From an uncultured Rhizobium sp. (GTDB lineage: Bacteria > Pseudomonadota > Alphaproteobacteria > Rhizobiales > Rhizobiaceae), in assembly GCA_945952045.1 (NCBI GenBank), contig CAMFHE010000021.1, positions 34,358 through 98,357 on the forward strand: DNA of 64,000 nt. Direction: 5' to 3'. The notes below the pieces were generated by a model. The model ran no database searches and was not told where the DNA came from. It saw nothing but the letters and a program-made list of their open reading frames with translations. A program made the position numbers and the translations under genes. This document shows positions 32,819 through 44,136 of this stretch, piece by piece (within the stretch, counting starts at the first letter, position 1; each line of letters opens with the position of its first letter).

Positions 32819-33898
32819 ATGACGACGACGGAGGGAGGCGCCGTTCTGATCGTCGGGGCGCTTGGCGTGGTGGGCCGCGCCGCACTCGATGCCTATGAGG
32901 CCGACCCCGCCTGGGACATCTGCGGCCTGTCCAGACGACGGCCGGATTTCGAAACCCGCGCGGACTGGATATGCGCCGACCTTCTCGACGCGGATGCGTT
33001 GGCTGACGCCCTATCCGCGACCGGGCCGTTCACCCACCTCGTCTATTGCGCGCTTCAGGAGGAGGCGACGCTGGTTTCCGGCTGGACCTCGCAGAGCCAG
33101 ATCGGCCGCAACCTCGCAATGCTCACGCATCTGCTCGATGCGATGCCCAAAGGCCTGCGCCACCTGACGCTGCTGCAGGGCACCAAGGCTTACGGCGTTC
33201 ATCACGGGCCATACCGCATGCCGGCCCGCGAAAGCGATCCACGCTTCATCGCCTCCAACTTCTATTACGATCAGGAGGATCTGGCGCGCGCCCGCGGTGC
33301 GCGTGACGGGTTCGACATCACTGTGCTGCGGCCGCAGATCGTCTGCGGCTTCGCGCTCGGCAATCCGATGAATGCGGTCACCGCGCTTGGCGTCTATGCA
33401 TCCGTTTGCCGGGAGCTCGGCCAGCCCTTGCGCTTTCCCGGCGGCCCCGCCTGCCTGCAGGAAGCGGTGGACGCGCGCCTGCTCGGTCGCGCCGTCAAAT
33501 GGGCAGGCAGCGAGCCGCGCTGCCGGGGCGAGATCTACAATATCGCCAATGGCGACTGCTTTTCCTGGCCGAACCTGTGGCCGATGATCGCCCGACGCTT
33601 CGGCGTCGAGCCCGGCGTCGCCCATCCTTTTTCGCTGGCGGAGGTGATGGCCGACAAAGGTCGCGTCTGGGACCGGATCGTCGAACGCCACGGGCTCGTC
33701 CCGCATGCCTATGGCGAGATCGTCGCCTCCTGGCAGTTCATGGATTACCTGCTGCGCCACGGGCGCACCTATCCGCACCACTCGATCGTCTCGACCATCA
33801 AGGCGCGCCAGCACGGGTTTCACGACTGCCGCGATACCGAGGAGATGTTCGATTCGATCTTCGGGGAATTGCAGGCTGCAAGAATTCTACCGTCGTAG
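32819..33898 (+). CDS. PRISE-like SDR (NAD(P)H-dependent enone reductase type)
   Basis: Predicted 359 aa from ATG 32819 with a perfect GGAGGA site. Atypical extended SDR: nucleotide motif IVGALGVVGRAAL near residue 10, GTKAYG with the conserved Lys, and NFYYDQED with the catalytic Tyr. The NFYYxxED pattern marks the progesterone 5-beta-reductase/iridoid synthase-like (PRISE) family, which reduces activated carbon-carbon double bonds. It lies 25 bases after the MocR-like gene and 78 before an acyl-CoA synthetase, so the three form one operon. In this locus it may reduce an enone or enoyl intermediate. Confidence 0.88.
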   Translation: MTTTEGGAVLIVGALGVVGRAALDAYEADPAWDICGLSRRRPDFETRADWICADLLDADALADALSATGPFTHLVYCALQEEATLVSGWTSQSQIGRNLAMLTHLLDAMPKGLRHLTLLQGTKAYGVHHGPYRMPARESDPRFIASNFYYDQEDLARARGARDGFDITVLRPQIVCGFALGNPMNAVTALGVYASVCRELGQPLRFPGGPACLQEAVDARLLGRAVKWAGSEPRCRGEIYNIANGDCFSWPNLWPMIARRFGVEPGVAHPFSLAEVMADKGRVWDRIVERHGLVPHAYGEIVASWQFMDYLLRHGRTYPHHSIVSTIKARQHGFHDCRDTEEMFDSIFGELQAARILPS

Positions 33899-33976
33899 AC
33901 CATGGCGGCCGGGGCCGCCTTCCTGCGACCGCATCGTCTGAAAACGCCGTGGAGGAGACGGCGCCCGGGAGGAGCA

Positions 33977-35578
33977 ATGAGACTGGAACCGCATCTGGCG
34001 CCCCGCGCCGCAAACCATCGGCCGCTGACGCCGGTCGATTTTCTCGATCGGACGGTGACCGCCTTCCCTGCCAGGACCGGCGTCGTCTGGCGCGACCGGC
34101 AATGGACCTATGGCGAATTCGGCGCGATCGTCCAGCGCATGGCCGATTTTCTGGAAGCCCAGGGCGTCGGTGCCGGTGACGTCGTGTCGCTGATGAGCGG
34201 CAACCGGCCGGAAATGCTCGCGGCCCATTACGCGGTGCCGCTTCTCGGCGCCGTGTTAAATTCCATCAACACCCGCCTCGATGCCGCTACCGTCGGCTAT
34301 ATCCTCGACCATTCGCAAAGCCGGCTGATGATCTGCGATCCGCCCTGCGCGCCGGTCGCCATGGCCGCCGCCGCTGAACAAAGCGTGCCATGCTTTTGCC
34401 TTCCCGCCGATCCGCAAGACACCACGCCGGGCAGCCTTTTGCTGCTCGATGGCGACACGCCCGCGCCGCGCGGTTTCGATGCGCGGATCGCCGACGAATG
34501 GCAGCCGATCTGCCTGAACTATACCTCGGGCACCACCGGAAAGCCGAAGGGCGTCGTCTATCATCATCGCGGCGCCTATCTGAATGCCCTCGGGAATGTC
34601 ATGGCGCTCGGGCTTGATGCGCACTCGAACTATCTGTGGGTGCTGCCGATGTTTCATTGCAACGGCTGGTGCCACAGCTGGGCGGTGACGGCGGCCGGCG
34701 GCGTTCATGTCTGCCTCGACCGGGTCGAGCCTGCCGCCATCTTCGCGCTGCTCGCCGAACGCCAAATCACCCACATGGCCTGCGCGCCCGTCGTTCTTTA
34801 CATGCTGTTGAACCATGCCCCCGGCGTCAGGCGCGATCCGGCGCGGCGCGTGCTCGTCGCAACCGGCGGCGCCTCGCCCACCAGCACGCTGATCGGTGAA
34901 CTGGATGCCCTCGGCCTCGATCTCGTCCATCTCTACGGCCTGACGGAATCCTTCGGGCCGGTCACCATGCGCCAGCTTGGCGACGACGAGACAGACATGG
35001 CGCTCGGCGCGCGGGCCACGCTGCTCGCCCGGCAAGGCAGGCGCCATCACACGGCGAACCGCGTCCGCGTCTTGACGCAGGACGGTCGCGACGTGCCGCA
35101 TGACGGCCTGACCGCAGGCGAAATCCATCTCGCCGGCAACACGCTGATGATGGGCTATTATCGCGATGCCGAGGCGACGGAGCAGGCTTTTCGCGGTGGA
35201 TTGTTCCATACCGGCGATATCGCCGTGGTGCATCCGGATGGCGACATTGAGATCCGCGACCGCTCCAAGGACGTGATCATCTCCGGCGGAGAAAACATCT
35301 CGAGCATCGAGGTGGAAAGCGTTCTGCACAAGCACCCGGCCGTGATGCTGGCCGCGGTGGTCGCCGCACCCGATCCGAAATGGGGCGAAATTCCTGTCGC
35401 CTTCATCGAGGTCCGCACCGGCACGGATCCGGGCGCTGAAGAGTTGCTTTCCTTTTGCAGGCAGCACCTTGCAGGTTTCAAGATGCCGAGACGCATCCAT
35501 TTCCAGGAATTGCCGAAGACCGCGACAGGGAAGATACAAAAATTCCTGCTGCGCGACATCGCGGCGTCATCGTCCTAG
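33977..35578 (+). CDS. AMP-binding acyl-CoA synthetase (AMP-forming)
   Basis: Predicted 533 aa from ATG 33977 with GGGAGGAG upstream. Complete adenylate-forming enzyme: P-loop-like YTSGTTGKPKGVVYHH near residue 180, A5 motif YGLTESFGP, A7 FHTGDIAVVHPDG, hinge RSKDVIISGGENISS and the C-terminal catalytic Lys in PKTATGKIQK. It activates a carboxylic acid with ATP and CoA. It resembles medium- or short-chain fatty acid and LvaE-type ligases. With the lactonase and the APH-fold/ACAD pair across the divergent operon, a hydroxy acid substrate is plausible. Followed directly by a palindromic repeat. Confidence 0.93.
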   Translation: MRLEPHLAPRAANHRPLTPVDFLDRTVTAFPARTGVVWRDRQWTYGEFGAIVQRMADFLEAQGVGAGDVVSLMSGNRPEMLAAHYAVPLLGAVLNSINTRLDAATVGYILDHSQSRLMICDPPCAPVAMAAAAEQSVPCFCLPADPQDTTPGSLLLLDGDTPAPRGFDARIADEWQPICLNYTSGTTGKPKGVVYHHRGAYLNALGNVMALGLDAHSNYLWVLPMFHCNGWCHSWAVTAAGGVHVCLDRVEPAAIFALLAERQITHMACAPVVLYMLLNHAPGVRRDPARRVLVATGGASPTSTLIGELDALGLDLVHLYGLTESFGPVTMRQLGDDETDMALGARATLLARQGRRHHTANRVRVLTQDGRDVPHDGLTAGEIHLAGNTLMMGYYRDAEATEQAFRGGLFHTGDIAVVHPDGDIEIRDRSKDVIISGGENISSIEVESVLHKHPAVMLAAVVAAPDPKWGEIPVAFIEVRTGTDPGAEELLSFCRQHLAGFKMPRRIHFQELPKTATGKIQKFLLRDIAASSS

Positions 35579-35633
35579 AGCATTTCCGGTGAACACCGGT
35601 TCACCGGAAATGCCGTAAAACAAAGGGATAGAG
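35576..35633. repeat. RIME-like palindromic intergenic repeat, copy 1
   Basis: Perfect 14-bp arms GCATTTCCGGTGAA (35580-35593) and TTCACCGGAAATGC (35600-35613), followed by AAACAAAGGGATAGAGC (35617-35633). Bases 35576-35596 are the exact reverse complement of 54969-54989, and the AAACAAAGGG block recurs at 54936-54952 with one change. It lies between convergent genes, so it can act as a bidirectional terminator. Confidence 0.75.
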
Positions 35634-35795
35634 CTCCCTGATATACCGGCCACACCTATGTCCGGTGGAGCCGGCCCTTGTGAACAGGTAGCCATGCGGC
35701 CCTGGCCCGTCCACCATCGCCGCACCATCGCTTGCCGTGCCCCGCATCAGAGATGGAAGGGCACGGCGATCCGGGCAAGAGGTGATGCGGTTGGC

Positions 35796-37726
35796 TCATT
35801 CCCGCCAGACGGCAAGCGACTGCGGGGCGAGACGGCGCTCTCCAAGCAGCGGGGTGACGCCTTCCGGCAGCGGCCAGGTCTCCGTGCCGTAGTTGAACGC
35901 GAAGGTAAGGTCCCCGCGACGACGCAGGCGAATGAAGTCCGGAAGGGGGCGCGTCTCGACGCCAGCCTTTTTTGCGGCAAACGACATCACGCCCGCAAGA
36001 AGGTCGGTGTCCGGCCAGCAGGCAAGATAGAGGACATTTTCCTTTTCCGTCAGCGCCGGATGACCGTCCTCGAAGCGGGCAAGCACCGCGCTCGACGTTT
36101 CGATCTGCTCGACCCAACGGACGGCCGCGCCGGATACCTGCCCGTCGACGCGCTTTTGCAGGTTGGGGCGCAGCGAAGCCACCTGAACGACGCGATTGCC
36201 GGTTATCTCGGCCAACGGTCCGGGCGGCAGATTGTCGGGAATGCAGAAATGCCGGTCGCGGGAACCCGTTCTCGGGCCGACCAGCACGACGCCATCAGCC
36301 TCCTCGAGCGTGGCCGCAAACACATCGCACACTTCGGTCATGCAGGGAACAACGATCAACGAATAGGCTTTGAGCGAAGCGCCCGGCCTGACGAAATCGA
36401 TGTTCAGGCCGAGGCGGCGCAACGCTTCGTACCAGCGGAAGCAAAGCTCCTCATATCGAAAGTCCTGCCCGTGGGGCTGGATCATGGTCGACCAGTAGCT
36501 TTGGTAGTCGAACACGAGCGCGACGGATGCCTGATCGCTGGACGGCAACGTCTCGAGCACGGCGCGCTCCTCGCCCACCTGCTTGACTTCCAGTCCGCCC
36601 GGAGAAAGCTCGTCGCGCCCGGGCAGGTTCAGCCCGGCATGCATCTGCTCCTGCGCGAAGGGCGCCTGGCGCCAACGGAAGTAGCTGACGACTTCAGCGC
36701 CGTGCGCGACCGCCTCCCAGGTCCAAAGACGCACCATGCCCGGCTTGGGAATCGGATTCCAGGGCGCCCAGTTGACCGGCCCCGGCTGCTGTTCCATCAC
36801 CCAGAAACGCCCCTTCCCGACAGCCCGGTAAAGATCATGGTGATAGGCTGCGATATCGGGATGCGAAGTCTCCGCCCAGCGCGCGCGCTCCTCTTCGCTG
36901 AACGGAAACTTCTCGACGAAGCCGATGGGATAGCTGTCCCAGGAAGCGAGATCGAGATTGTCAGCCACCTTGAAGTGATCGAAATCCGACACGAAACCCA
37001 TGAAATTATGCGTGATCCACCGGGCTGGCGAATGCTTGCGGATGATATCGCACTGCATCTTGTCGTAGGCGGCGATCTGATCGGAGTGGAAGCGCCAGAA
37101 ATCGAGCCGGGTCGCCGGATTGGCTTCGGTCACGGTGAGATTTGGCAGGCGAACGTCGTCGAAGCTCTGGAGCTCCATCGACCAGAAGACCGCCCCCCAG
37201 GCTTCGTTGAGTTGATCCGTGGACTGGTATCGGAGCCGAAGCCAGCGCTTGAAGCTTTTGAGATCTTCCGGCCCCCAGGAGAGGGTCGTGTCATGGCAAC
37301 CATACTCGTTGTCCGTTTGCCATCCGACCAAGCCTGGATGACGACCGTATCGTTTGGCGATGATCTCGACGATACGCGCGCTTTCTCGCCACCAGGTTTG
37401 CGACGAGAATGTGTAATGACGACGCGAGCCGAAGCCGCGTTGACGCCCCTCCTGGTCATAGGGAACGATGTCCGGGCATTCGTCGACCAGCCATTTGGGC
37501 GGCGTTGCGGTGGGTGTGCCCAACACGATCTTCAACCCGGCCGCGGCCAGCACGTCCATGGCCCGGTCCAGCCAGTCGAACGCAAAATTTTCCCGCGACG
37601 GCTCGAGGCGCGACCACGCGAACTCGCCGATGCGCACATAGGAAATCCCCAGCTCGACCATACGGCGCGCGTCCGCGGTCCACCGGGCTTCGTCCCAGTG
37701 TTCCGGATAGTAGCAAACTCCAAGCA

Positions 37727-37727
<1 letters not shown>
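35796..37727 (-). CDS. GH42 beta-galactosidase
   Basis: Predicted 643 aa, typical for glycoside hydrolase family 42. The TIM barrel starts MLGVCYYPEHWDEARW; the acid/base Glu is E141 in GWQTDNEYG and the nucleophile Glu is E312 in FWVMEQQPGP. A trimerisation domain follows and a small beta domain closes the chain. No signal peptide, so it acts on galactosides after import. Its ATG overlaps the ABC ATPase stop by one base (TGATG). Some GH42 enzymes prefer alpha-L-arabinopyranosides, which is the main alternative. Confidence 0.95.
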
Positions 37728-38810
<1,083 letters not shown>

Positions 38811-38818
<8 letters not shown>

Positions 38819-40916
38819 GGGTCTTGCCTTCCTTGATGGGTTCGAGTTCGAGGAGCAGCGCACTTTCGGCCGTCAACATTGGCAATGGCAGGCCGGCAAT
38901 GGCGGTGTTGGAAAGCGTAAAGCTCACGCTTCCCGAAAGCAGCGCCTTCTGTCCCTCGGAGATACGGATGAATTGCGGTTCCGCCGGCAGAACGGTCCTG
39001 ATACGCCAGTGACCGCCGAGTTTCGTGACGCTTTCGGGCAAGCGCAAGGGTGCCGGCTGTTCGCCCACCATCTGCGGTCCCTGCGCGACGATAATCACGA
39101 TCTTGTCCTGGCGGGCCGCACCCCAGACATATCGACCATCGACCGGCGGCAGGCGGAAATTCGCGCCGGGCGCGTGCAAAACCTCCCTCAGGCGCTTGTA
39201 AGCCTCGATGTAGACCGTCAGCTCATCCCTGTCTTCATCGCTCAGTTCAAGCGGGTTCAGTTCCACGCCGAAGTGATAGGCGAGTGCGACAAGGGCACGG
39301 AAGGCAAGAGTGAGGCGTCGGCCGGTCTGATGGTTCGGCGAGGCCGCGACATGGCTGCCGAGGATTTCCGGCGGTATGAACGTCGAAGCGCCATGCTGGA
39401 TTTCAAGTCGTTCGAAGGCATCGGTGCAATCCGACGTCCACACCCGATGCGTACGCTTGAGGACACCGTAGTCGATGCGACCGCCCCCGGACGCGCAGCT
39501 TTCGATCTCGACTGCCGGATGGGCGGCGCGCACACGGTCCATCAGGGCATAGACCGCGCGCGTCTGAGCCGCCACCTTCGCCCTGCCGTCATGGCCACCG
39601 GCATGGGTGAGATCGCGGTTCATGTCCCACTTGATGTAGGAGACGGCGTGTTCGGAAAGGACGGCGTCGATCTTGCCGAAGAGATAATCGCTTACCTCCG
39701 GGCGTGTGAGGTCGAGGACCAGCTGCGTGCGCGATTCAAGGATCGGACGTCCTTTTATCGTCAGCGCCCAATCGGGATGCGCCTTGTAGAGTTCGGAATT
39801 GCGGTTGACCATCTCCGGTTCGAACCAGATGCCGAACTGCATGCCGAGCGCCGTGACATGGCCGACGAGCGGCTTGAGGCCTTCGGGGTATTTGCGGCGG
39901 TCGATGTCCCAGTCGCCAAGGCTCGTCGTATCGTCGTCCCGCTTTCCGAACCAGCCATCGTCCAGCACGAAGCGCTCGATGCCAAGAGAGGCTGCGGCGG
40001 TTGCCTGGGCTTTCAACGAGCCCATCTCGTGGTCGAAGTAATTGCCTTCCCAGGTGTTGAGGGTGACCGGGCGCGGGGTCATCCGGCCGCCCGGCCAATC
40101 CATCAACTCGCCACGCGCGAATGCATGGAAGGCTTCGGTATCCGGGCCGGCATAGGCGACGGGACTGTGGTAACTCTCACCGGCGGTGATGATCATTTCG
40201 CCAGGCTCGAAGAGTTCGCCCAGATGGACGAGGCGCTGACCGTCGTCGGTGCGATCGATGACCATCTGATGACCCCCGCTCCAGCCGAGGGTCACAGCCA
40301 GGCGCCGATGGGAGCCTTCCAGAACAAGCATGGGCGGACGGTCGTGAGACGTGCGGCCGCGCCGGTTTTCCTGGCTCCAGAGACCATTGTCCAATGCCTC
40401 GCGCCGCATCTGGAATTCGCGGCCCCACATGCCGGTGAAGCTGCTGGCATAAGCGCAACCGGCCGGTGCGGGAAACGTCGCGGCCATGCAGCGGTCGAGG
40501 CAATAGGCGTCCTCGCCGAGATTGGTCAGCGACGTCGCCATGCCAAGGATTCCAGAGGCATGCTCCGTGAGCGCGATGGTGATCTCGAGCCCTGCGACGA
40601 TATCGAGACCTGTGAGCCTGGTCGTTCGTCCTTCCCGCGTCACACGCCATTGGCCGAACTGGGCGACGAAGTCGCGGCCCATGCGGTGACCGGCAATCGC
40701 GGGCCAGCCGAAATATCCCATCCCGCCTGTCGGCAGCAGCACGCTGGAGGGGACGGCGACATCCATGCCGTTGACCCGGCTGGCGCGTTCGATATCGAAC
40801 AGCGGTTCCGAAATGTCGACCGGCCGGCCGAGCCCGAGGATTTCGGGCATGCCGAGAGCGGGCAAACGGAGGTTCAAGCAGAAATCGGCGGTGCCGATGG
40901 AGAGGATTGCAGTCAT
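38811..40916 (-). CDS. GH36 alpha-galactosidase
   Basis: Predicted 701 aa from ATG 40916, which overlaps the permease stop (ATGA). Full GH36 layout: beta-sandwich N-domain, TIM barrel with FVLDDGWFG near 317-325, nucleophile Asp 431 in YIKWDMNRD, and acid/base Asp 496 in TSDCTD, preceded by the ESCASGGGRID block. It hydrolyses alpha-1,6-galactosides such as melibiose and raffinose inside the cell. Sitting with a GH42 in one operon, it suggests uptake of mixed galactosides, for example plant or seed oligosaccharides. Confidence 0.95.
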
Positions 40917-41764
40917 CCCTTGGTCGCTCCAAGCGTCAGGCCGGCAATAAAATGCCGTTGCATCAAGAAAAACATGGCGACAGGCGGCAGCGCCGCCACG
41001 ATGGAGCCGGCGGAAACCAGGTGCCAGGCGGCGACCCACTGGCCGTTCAGCGAATAGAGACCCGCCGTGACGGGCATTGCATGCTGCCCCTGCACCAGCA
41101 CGGTCGCCCAGAAGTAATCATTCCAGACGAAAGTGAAGACGAGCACCGACAGCGCCGCGATCGCCGGTCGCATCAACGGCAGCACGATAAAGCGGAATAT
41201 CCGCCATTCCGATACGCCCTCAACCCGCGCCGATTCGATCAGGGCAAACGGCAGGCCCTTGATGAAGTTGCGCATGAAGAGCGTGCAGAAGCCCGTCTGA
41301 AACGCGACGTGAAACAGCACGAGGCCAAGCGTGGTGTCATAGAGCCCGGCGCGAAGCGTCAGGTCGCGCACCGGAACCATCAGGATCTGGAAGGGAATGA
41401 AATTGCCGGCAACGAACAGAAAGAAAAGGATCAGATTGCCCTTGAACTTGTAGATCGCGAGGGCGAAGCCTGTCAGGCAGGACAACGCCACGGCCCCGAT
41501 GACGGTCGGGATCGTTACCTTGAACGAATTGAGAATGTAGTAGCCGATCGGAGAATTCCGGAAAACGGCGGTGTAGTTTTCGACACCTGCAAAACCCGAC
41601 GGAACGCCGAAATAATTGCCGGCCGCAAGATCGCCTGCCGGACGGACGGACGTGATGGCGACGCCGATCAGCGGCAGCAGCCACACGAACAGGGCCGCAG
41701 GCAGAAGTATCTTGTAGCTTGTCTGCGTGAAACGCGAAGCCTTCTGAATCGGAGTGGGGAACAT
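40913..41764 (-). CDS. Carbohydrate ABC transporter permease (MalG family)
   Basis: Predicted 283 aa, six helices beginning near residue 17 (ILLPAALFVWLLPLIGVAIT). EAA loop IESARVEGVSEWRIFRFIVLP. Its start shares one base with the stop of the partner permease and its end overlaps GH36 by 4 bases. Inner-membrane subunit of the galactoside importer. Confidence 0.95.
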   Translation of the reverse strand: MFPTPIQKASRFTQTSYKILLPAALFVWLLPLIGVAITSVRPAGDLAAGNYFGVPSGFAGVENYTAVFRNSPIGYYILNSFKVTIPTVIGAVALSCLTGFALAIYKFKGNLILFFLFVAGNFIPFQILMVPVRDLTLRAGLYDTTLGLVLFHVAFQTGFCTLFMRNFIKGLPFALIESARVEGVSEWRIFRFIVLPLMRPAIAALSVLVFTFVWNDYFWATVLVQGQHAMPVTAGLYSLNGQWVAAWHLVSAGSIVAALPPVAMFFLMQRHFIAGLTLGATKG

Positions 41765-42672
41765 CAGGCGTTCCTTTCCTGGGCAAGCATGCGGACGATG
41801 AAGAGCGAGATGAAGACCATCATGATCATGAACAGGACGACCGCGATCGCCGCGCCATACCCCATGCGGAAGCCGTATTCAGAAAGCGCCTGCTCATACA
41901 TGAAATAGGAAAGCACCTGGCTCGATCCGTAGGGTCCGCCTGCCGTCATGATCGATACGAGATCGAACGACCGGAGCGAGCCGATGACCGTGACGACCAT
42001 TGCGATGAAGGTTGCGGGTGCGAGCTGCGGCAGGATCACATACCAGAGAAGTTTCGCCCCCTTCGCGCCGTCCATGCGGGCCGCCTCGACCTGCTCCGGG
42101 TTGATGTTGTTGAGGCCGGTCAGATAGAGGATCATGCAATAGGCCGTCTGCGGCCAGAGACCGGCGACGATGATGCCGTAGGTGACGTAACGCTCGTCGG
42201 CCAGAACGGCGATCTGGTGACCAAGCAGCAATTCGCTCAGCTTCGAAAAAAGCCCGAAATCCGGCGCGTAGAACCAGGTGAACATCAGACCGACGACCAC
42301 CTGGCTGATCACGAACGGGAAAAAGAAAAGGGACTTGTACAGACGAATGCCGGGGACCGTCTGATTGAGGAACAGCGCGGCCGCAAGGCCGGCCGGAATC
42401 GACAGAAGATAAAGGAGCAGCCAGATCAGATTGTTCTGCAGCGAGACGTAGAAGGTTTCGTCATCCAGCAGTTCGGCATAATTGCCGAAACCGATCCAGG
42501 TCATGGCGCCCAGTCCGTCCCAGTCATGGAAGCTGATCCAGATCGACTGAAAGATGGGGATGAGCACGTAGATCAGGAACATCAACATGCCCGGCGCCAG
42601 GAAAAGGACAGGCGCAAGCGTCTGCTGATTGCGCTTCCAGAAACCGGGCGGCGAAGGAGCGGCGTTGCTCAT
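41764..42672 (-). CDS. Sugar ABC transporter permease (MalF family)
   Basis: Predicted 302 aa from ATG 42672. About six helices, the first LAPVLFLAPGMLMFLIYVLI. EAA motif VEAARMDGAKGAKLLWYVIL followed by P. The ribosome site is weak (AAAGG), and a 9-bp hairpin lies in the 80-base gap after the binding protein gene, consistent with lower expression than the receptor. Confidence 0.95.
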   Translation of the reverse strand: MSNAAPSPPGFWKRNQQTLAPVLFLAPGMLMFLIYVLIPIFQSIWISFHDWDGLGAMTWIGFGNYAELLDDETFYVSLQNNLIWLLLYLLSIPAGLAAALFLNQTVPGIRLYKSLFFFPFVISQVVVGLMFTWFYAPDFGLFSKLSELLLGHQIAVLADERYVTYGIIVAGLWPQTAYCMILYLTGLNNINPEQVEAARMDGAKGAKLLWYVILPQLAPATFIAMVVTVIGSLRSFDLVSIMTAGGPYGSSQVLSYFMYEQALSEYGFRMGYGAAIAVVLFMIMMVFISLFIVRMLAQERNA

Positions 42673-42705
42673 GGCGAAACCTTTGAGGAAACGAAAAAGA
42701 CGGCA

Positions 42706-42734
42706 GCCGGATGCCGCGGTCGCGAGCATCCGGC
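42706..42734 (-). promoter_or_regulatory. Intercistronic hairpin after the galactoside receptor gene
   Basis: GCCGGATGC pairs perfectly with GCATCCGGC around an 11-base loop, between the receptor stop (42753) and the permease start (42672). It has the same position relative to its operon as the hairpin at 29748-29771. Confidence 0.5.
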
Positions 42735-42752
42735 GCAGGTGAGATCTCTCGC

Positions 42753-43985
42753 CTACTTGTAGACGCGAGCACGGACCTTTTCGAGCCGCTCCAAGATCTT
42801 GTTCAGGTTATCAGGCTTGACCATGAATTCCTGGAAGCCTTCCATGCCTGCCTTGGCCATTTCGGCATTGGCGTCGCGGTCATAGAACTGCGCGAGCGCA
42901 TAGGCGTTCGACAGGAGATTGAAGCCGGCTTCGAGGAAGACATCCTTGGGCTTGTCGGCCTTGTTGTTGACCGGCAACTGGCCGAGCGTCGCATTCATCT
43001 TCGACTGGGCTTGCGGCGAGGCCAGATAGGCGAGGAACTTCTTTGCATCCGCCTTGTTCTTCGCGCGCGACGGGATGTGGAACGTGTCGGTCGGCGCTTC
43101 CTCGGCCACGGGAATGCCGGCCGTGATTTGCGGGAACTGCATGAAGCCGATCTGCTCTTCCTTCAGCCCACCGCTTTTCATGGTGGCGACGGCAAAGTTG
43201 CCCATCAGATACATGGCGGCTTTGCCCTGAACCATTTGCGGAATGGCGTCCTGCCAGTCGATAGCCGCATGGTTTTCGTTGAAGTAACCGGCCTTGACCA
43301 GTTCGCCCCACTTCTCGAACACGGCCTTGACGCGCGGGTCGGTGTAAGGGACCTTGCCCGACGTCAGCTCCATGTGGAACTCATACCCGTTCACGCGCAG
43401 ATCGAGATAGTCGAACCAGCCGCCGGTCGGCCAGAGAGCCTTCGTGCCGATGGTGATCGGGGTGACGCCGGCAGCCTTCAGCTTTTCGCACGCAGCCAGG
43501 AATTCGGCCCAGTTCTTCGGCGCAGTGATGCCCTGCTTCTCGAAAATGTCCTTTCGATAATAGATGCCCCACTGGTAATAGGTGTAGGGAACGCCCCATT
43601 TCTTACCGTCGATCGTCATCGAGGCGGAGGCGGATTTCAGCTGGTCGTTGAAGCCGTTTTCAGCCCATACATCCGAGACGTCCTCGAACAGGCCCGCCTT
43701 GACGAAGGGTTCCATGCGGTTGCCGGCATACCAGGCTGCGATGTCGGGCGCGTCAGCGGTCAGGAAGTTTCGGATTGCGGACTTGTAGCCCTCGTGGTCG
43801 AAGTTGTTCCACTTGACGGTGATGTCTGGATTGGCCTTTTGAAAATCGGCGATCAGCTCCTCCATCGCTTTTTTCGGCGCGGGGTCGGAGTGGTCGGAAT
43901 TGATCACGATTTCACCGGCGAATGCGGTGGACGACAAAAGCGCAACGGCCAGAGCGATGCCGCTCAGGCTTTTGAAAAAGGTCAT
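42753..43985 (-). CDS. Galactoside ABC transporter substrate-binding protein (family 1)
   Basis: Predicted 410 aa from ATG 43985 with GGGAGG upstream. Sec signal peptide MTFFKSLSGIALAVALLSST with cleavage near AFA-GE. The mature part is a family 1 extracellular receptor (IVINSDHSDPAPKKAMEEL; VNGYEFHMEL). First gene of the operon with permeases, GH36, ATPase and GH42, so its ligand is probably an alpha- or beta-galactoside. It differs from AgpA of Sinorhizobium, which I recall as an Opp-like receptor. Confidence 0.94.
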   Translation of the reverse strand: MTFFKSLSGIALAVALLSSTAFAGEIVINSDHSDPAPKKAMEELIADFQKANPDITVKWNNFDHEGYKSAIRNFLTADAPDIAAWYAGNRMEPFVKAGLFEDVSDVWAENGFNDQLKSASASMTIDGKKWGVPYTYYQWGIYYRKDIFEKQGITAPKNWAEFLAACEKLKAAGVTPITIGTKALWPTGGWFDYLDLRVNGYEFHMELTSGKVPYTDPRVKAVFEKWGELVKAGYFNENHAAIDWQDAIPQMVQGKAAMYLMGNFAVATMKSGGLKEEQIGFMQFPQITAGIPVAEEAPTDTFHIPSRAKNKADAKKFLAYLASPQAQSKMNATLGQLPVNNKADKPKDVFLEAGFNLLSNAYALAQFYDRDANAEMAKAGMEGFQEFMVKPDNLNKILERLEKVRARVYK

Positions 43986-44136
43986 GTTTTCCTCCCTATG
44001 ACCAGCATGGCACCTGTGTATGCGCAGCATCTCCGTCCCGTTTCGCAGGGGCGGCAATCCAGCTCGGCTTGATCATTGTCTTCAAACCCGTAATATTCCA
44101 CCGACTTTCGCATTACTTTTTCCGGAATCCTAAGCT

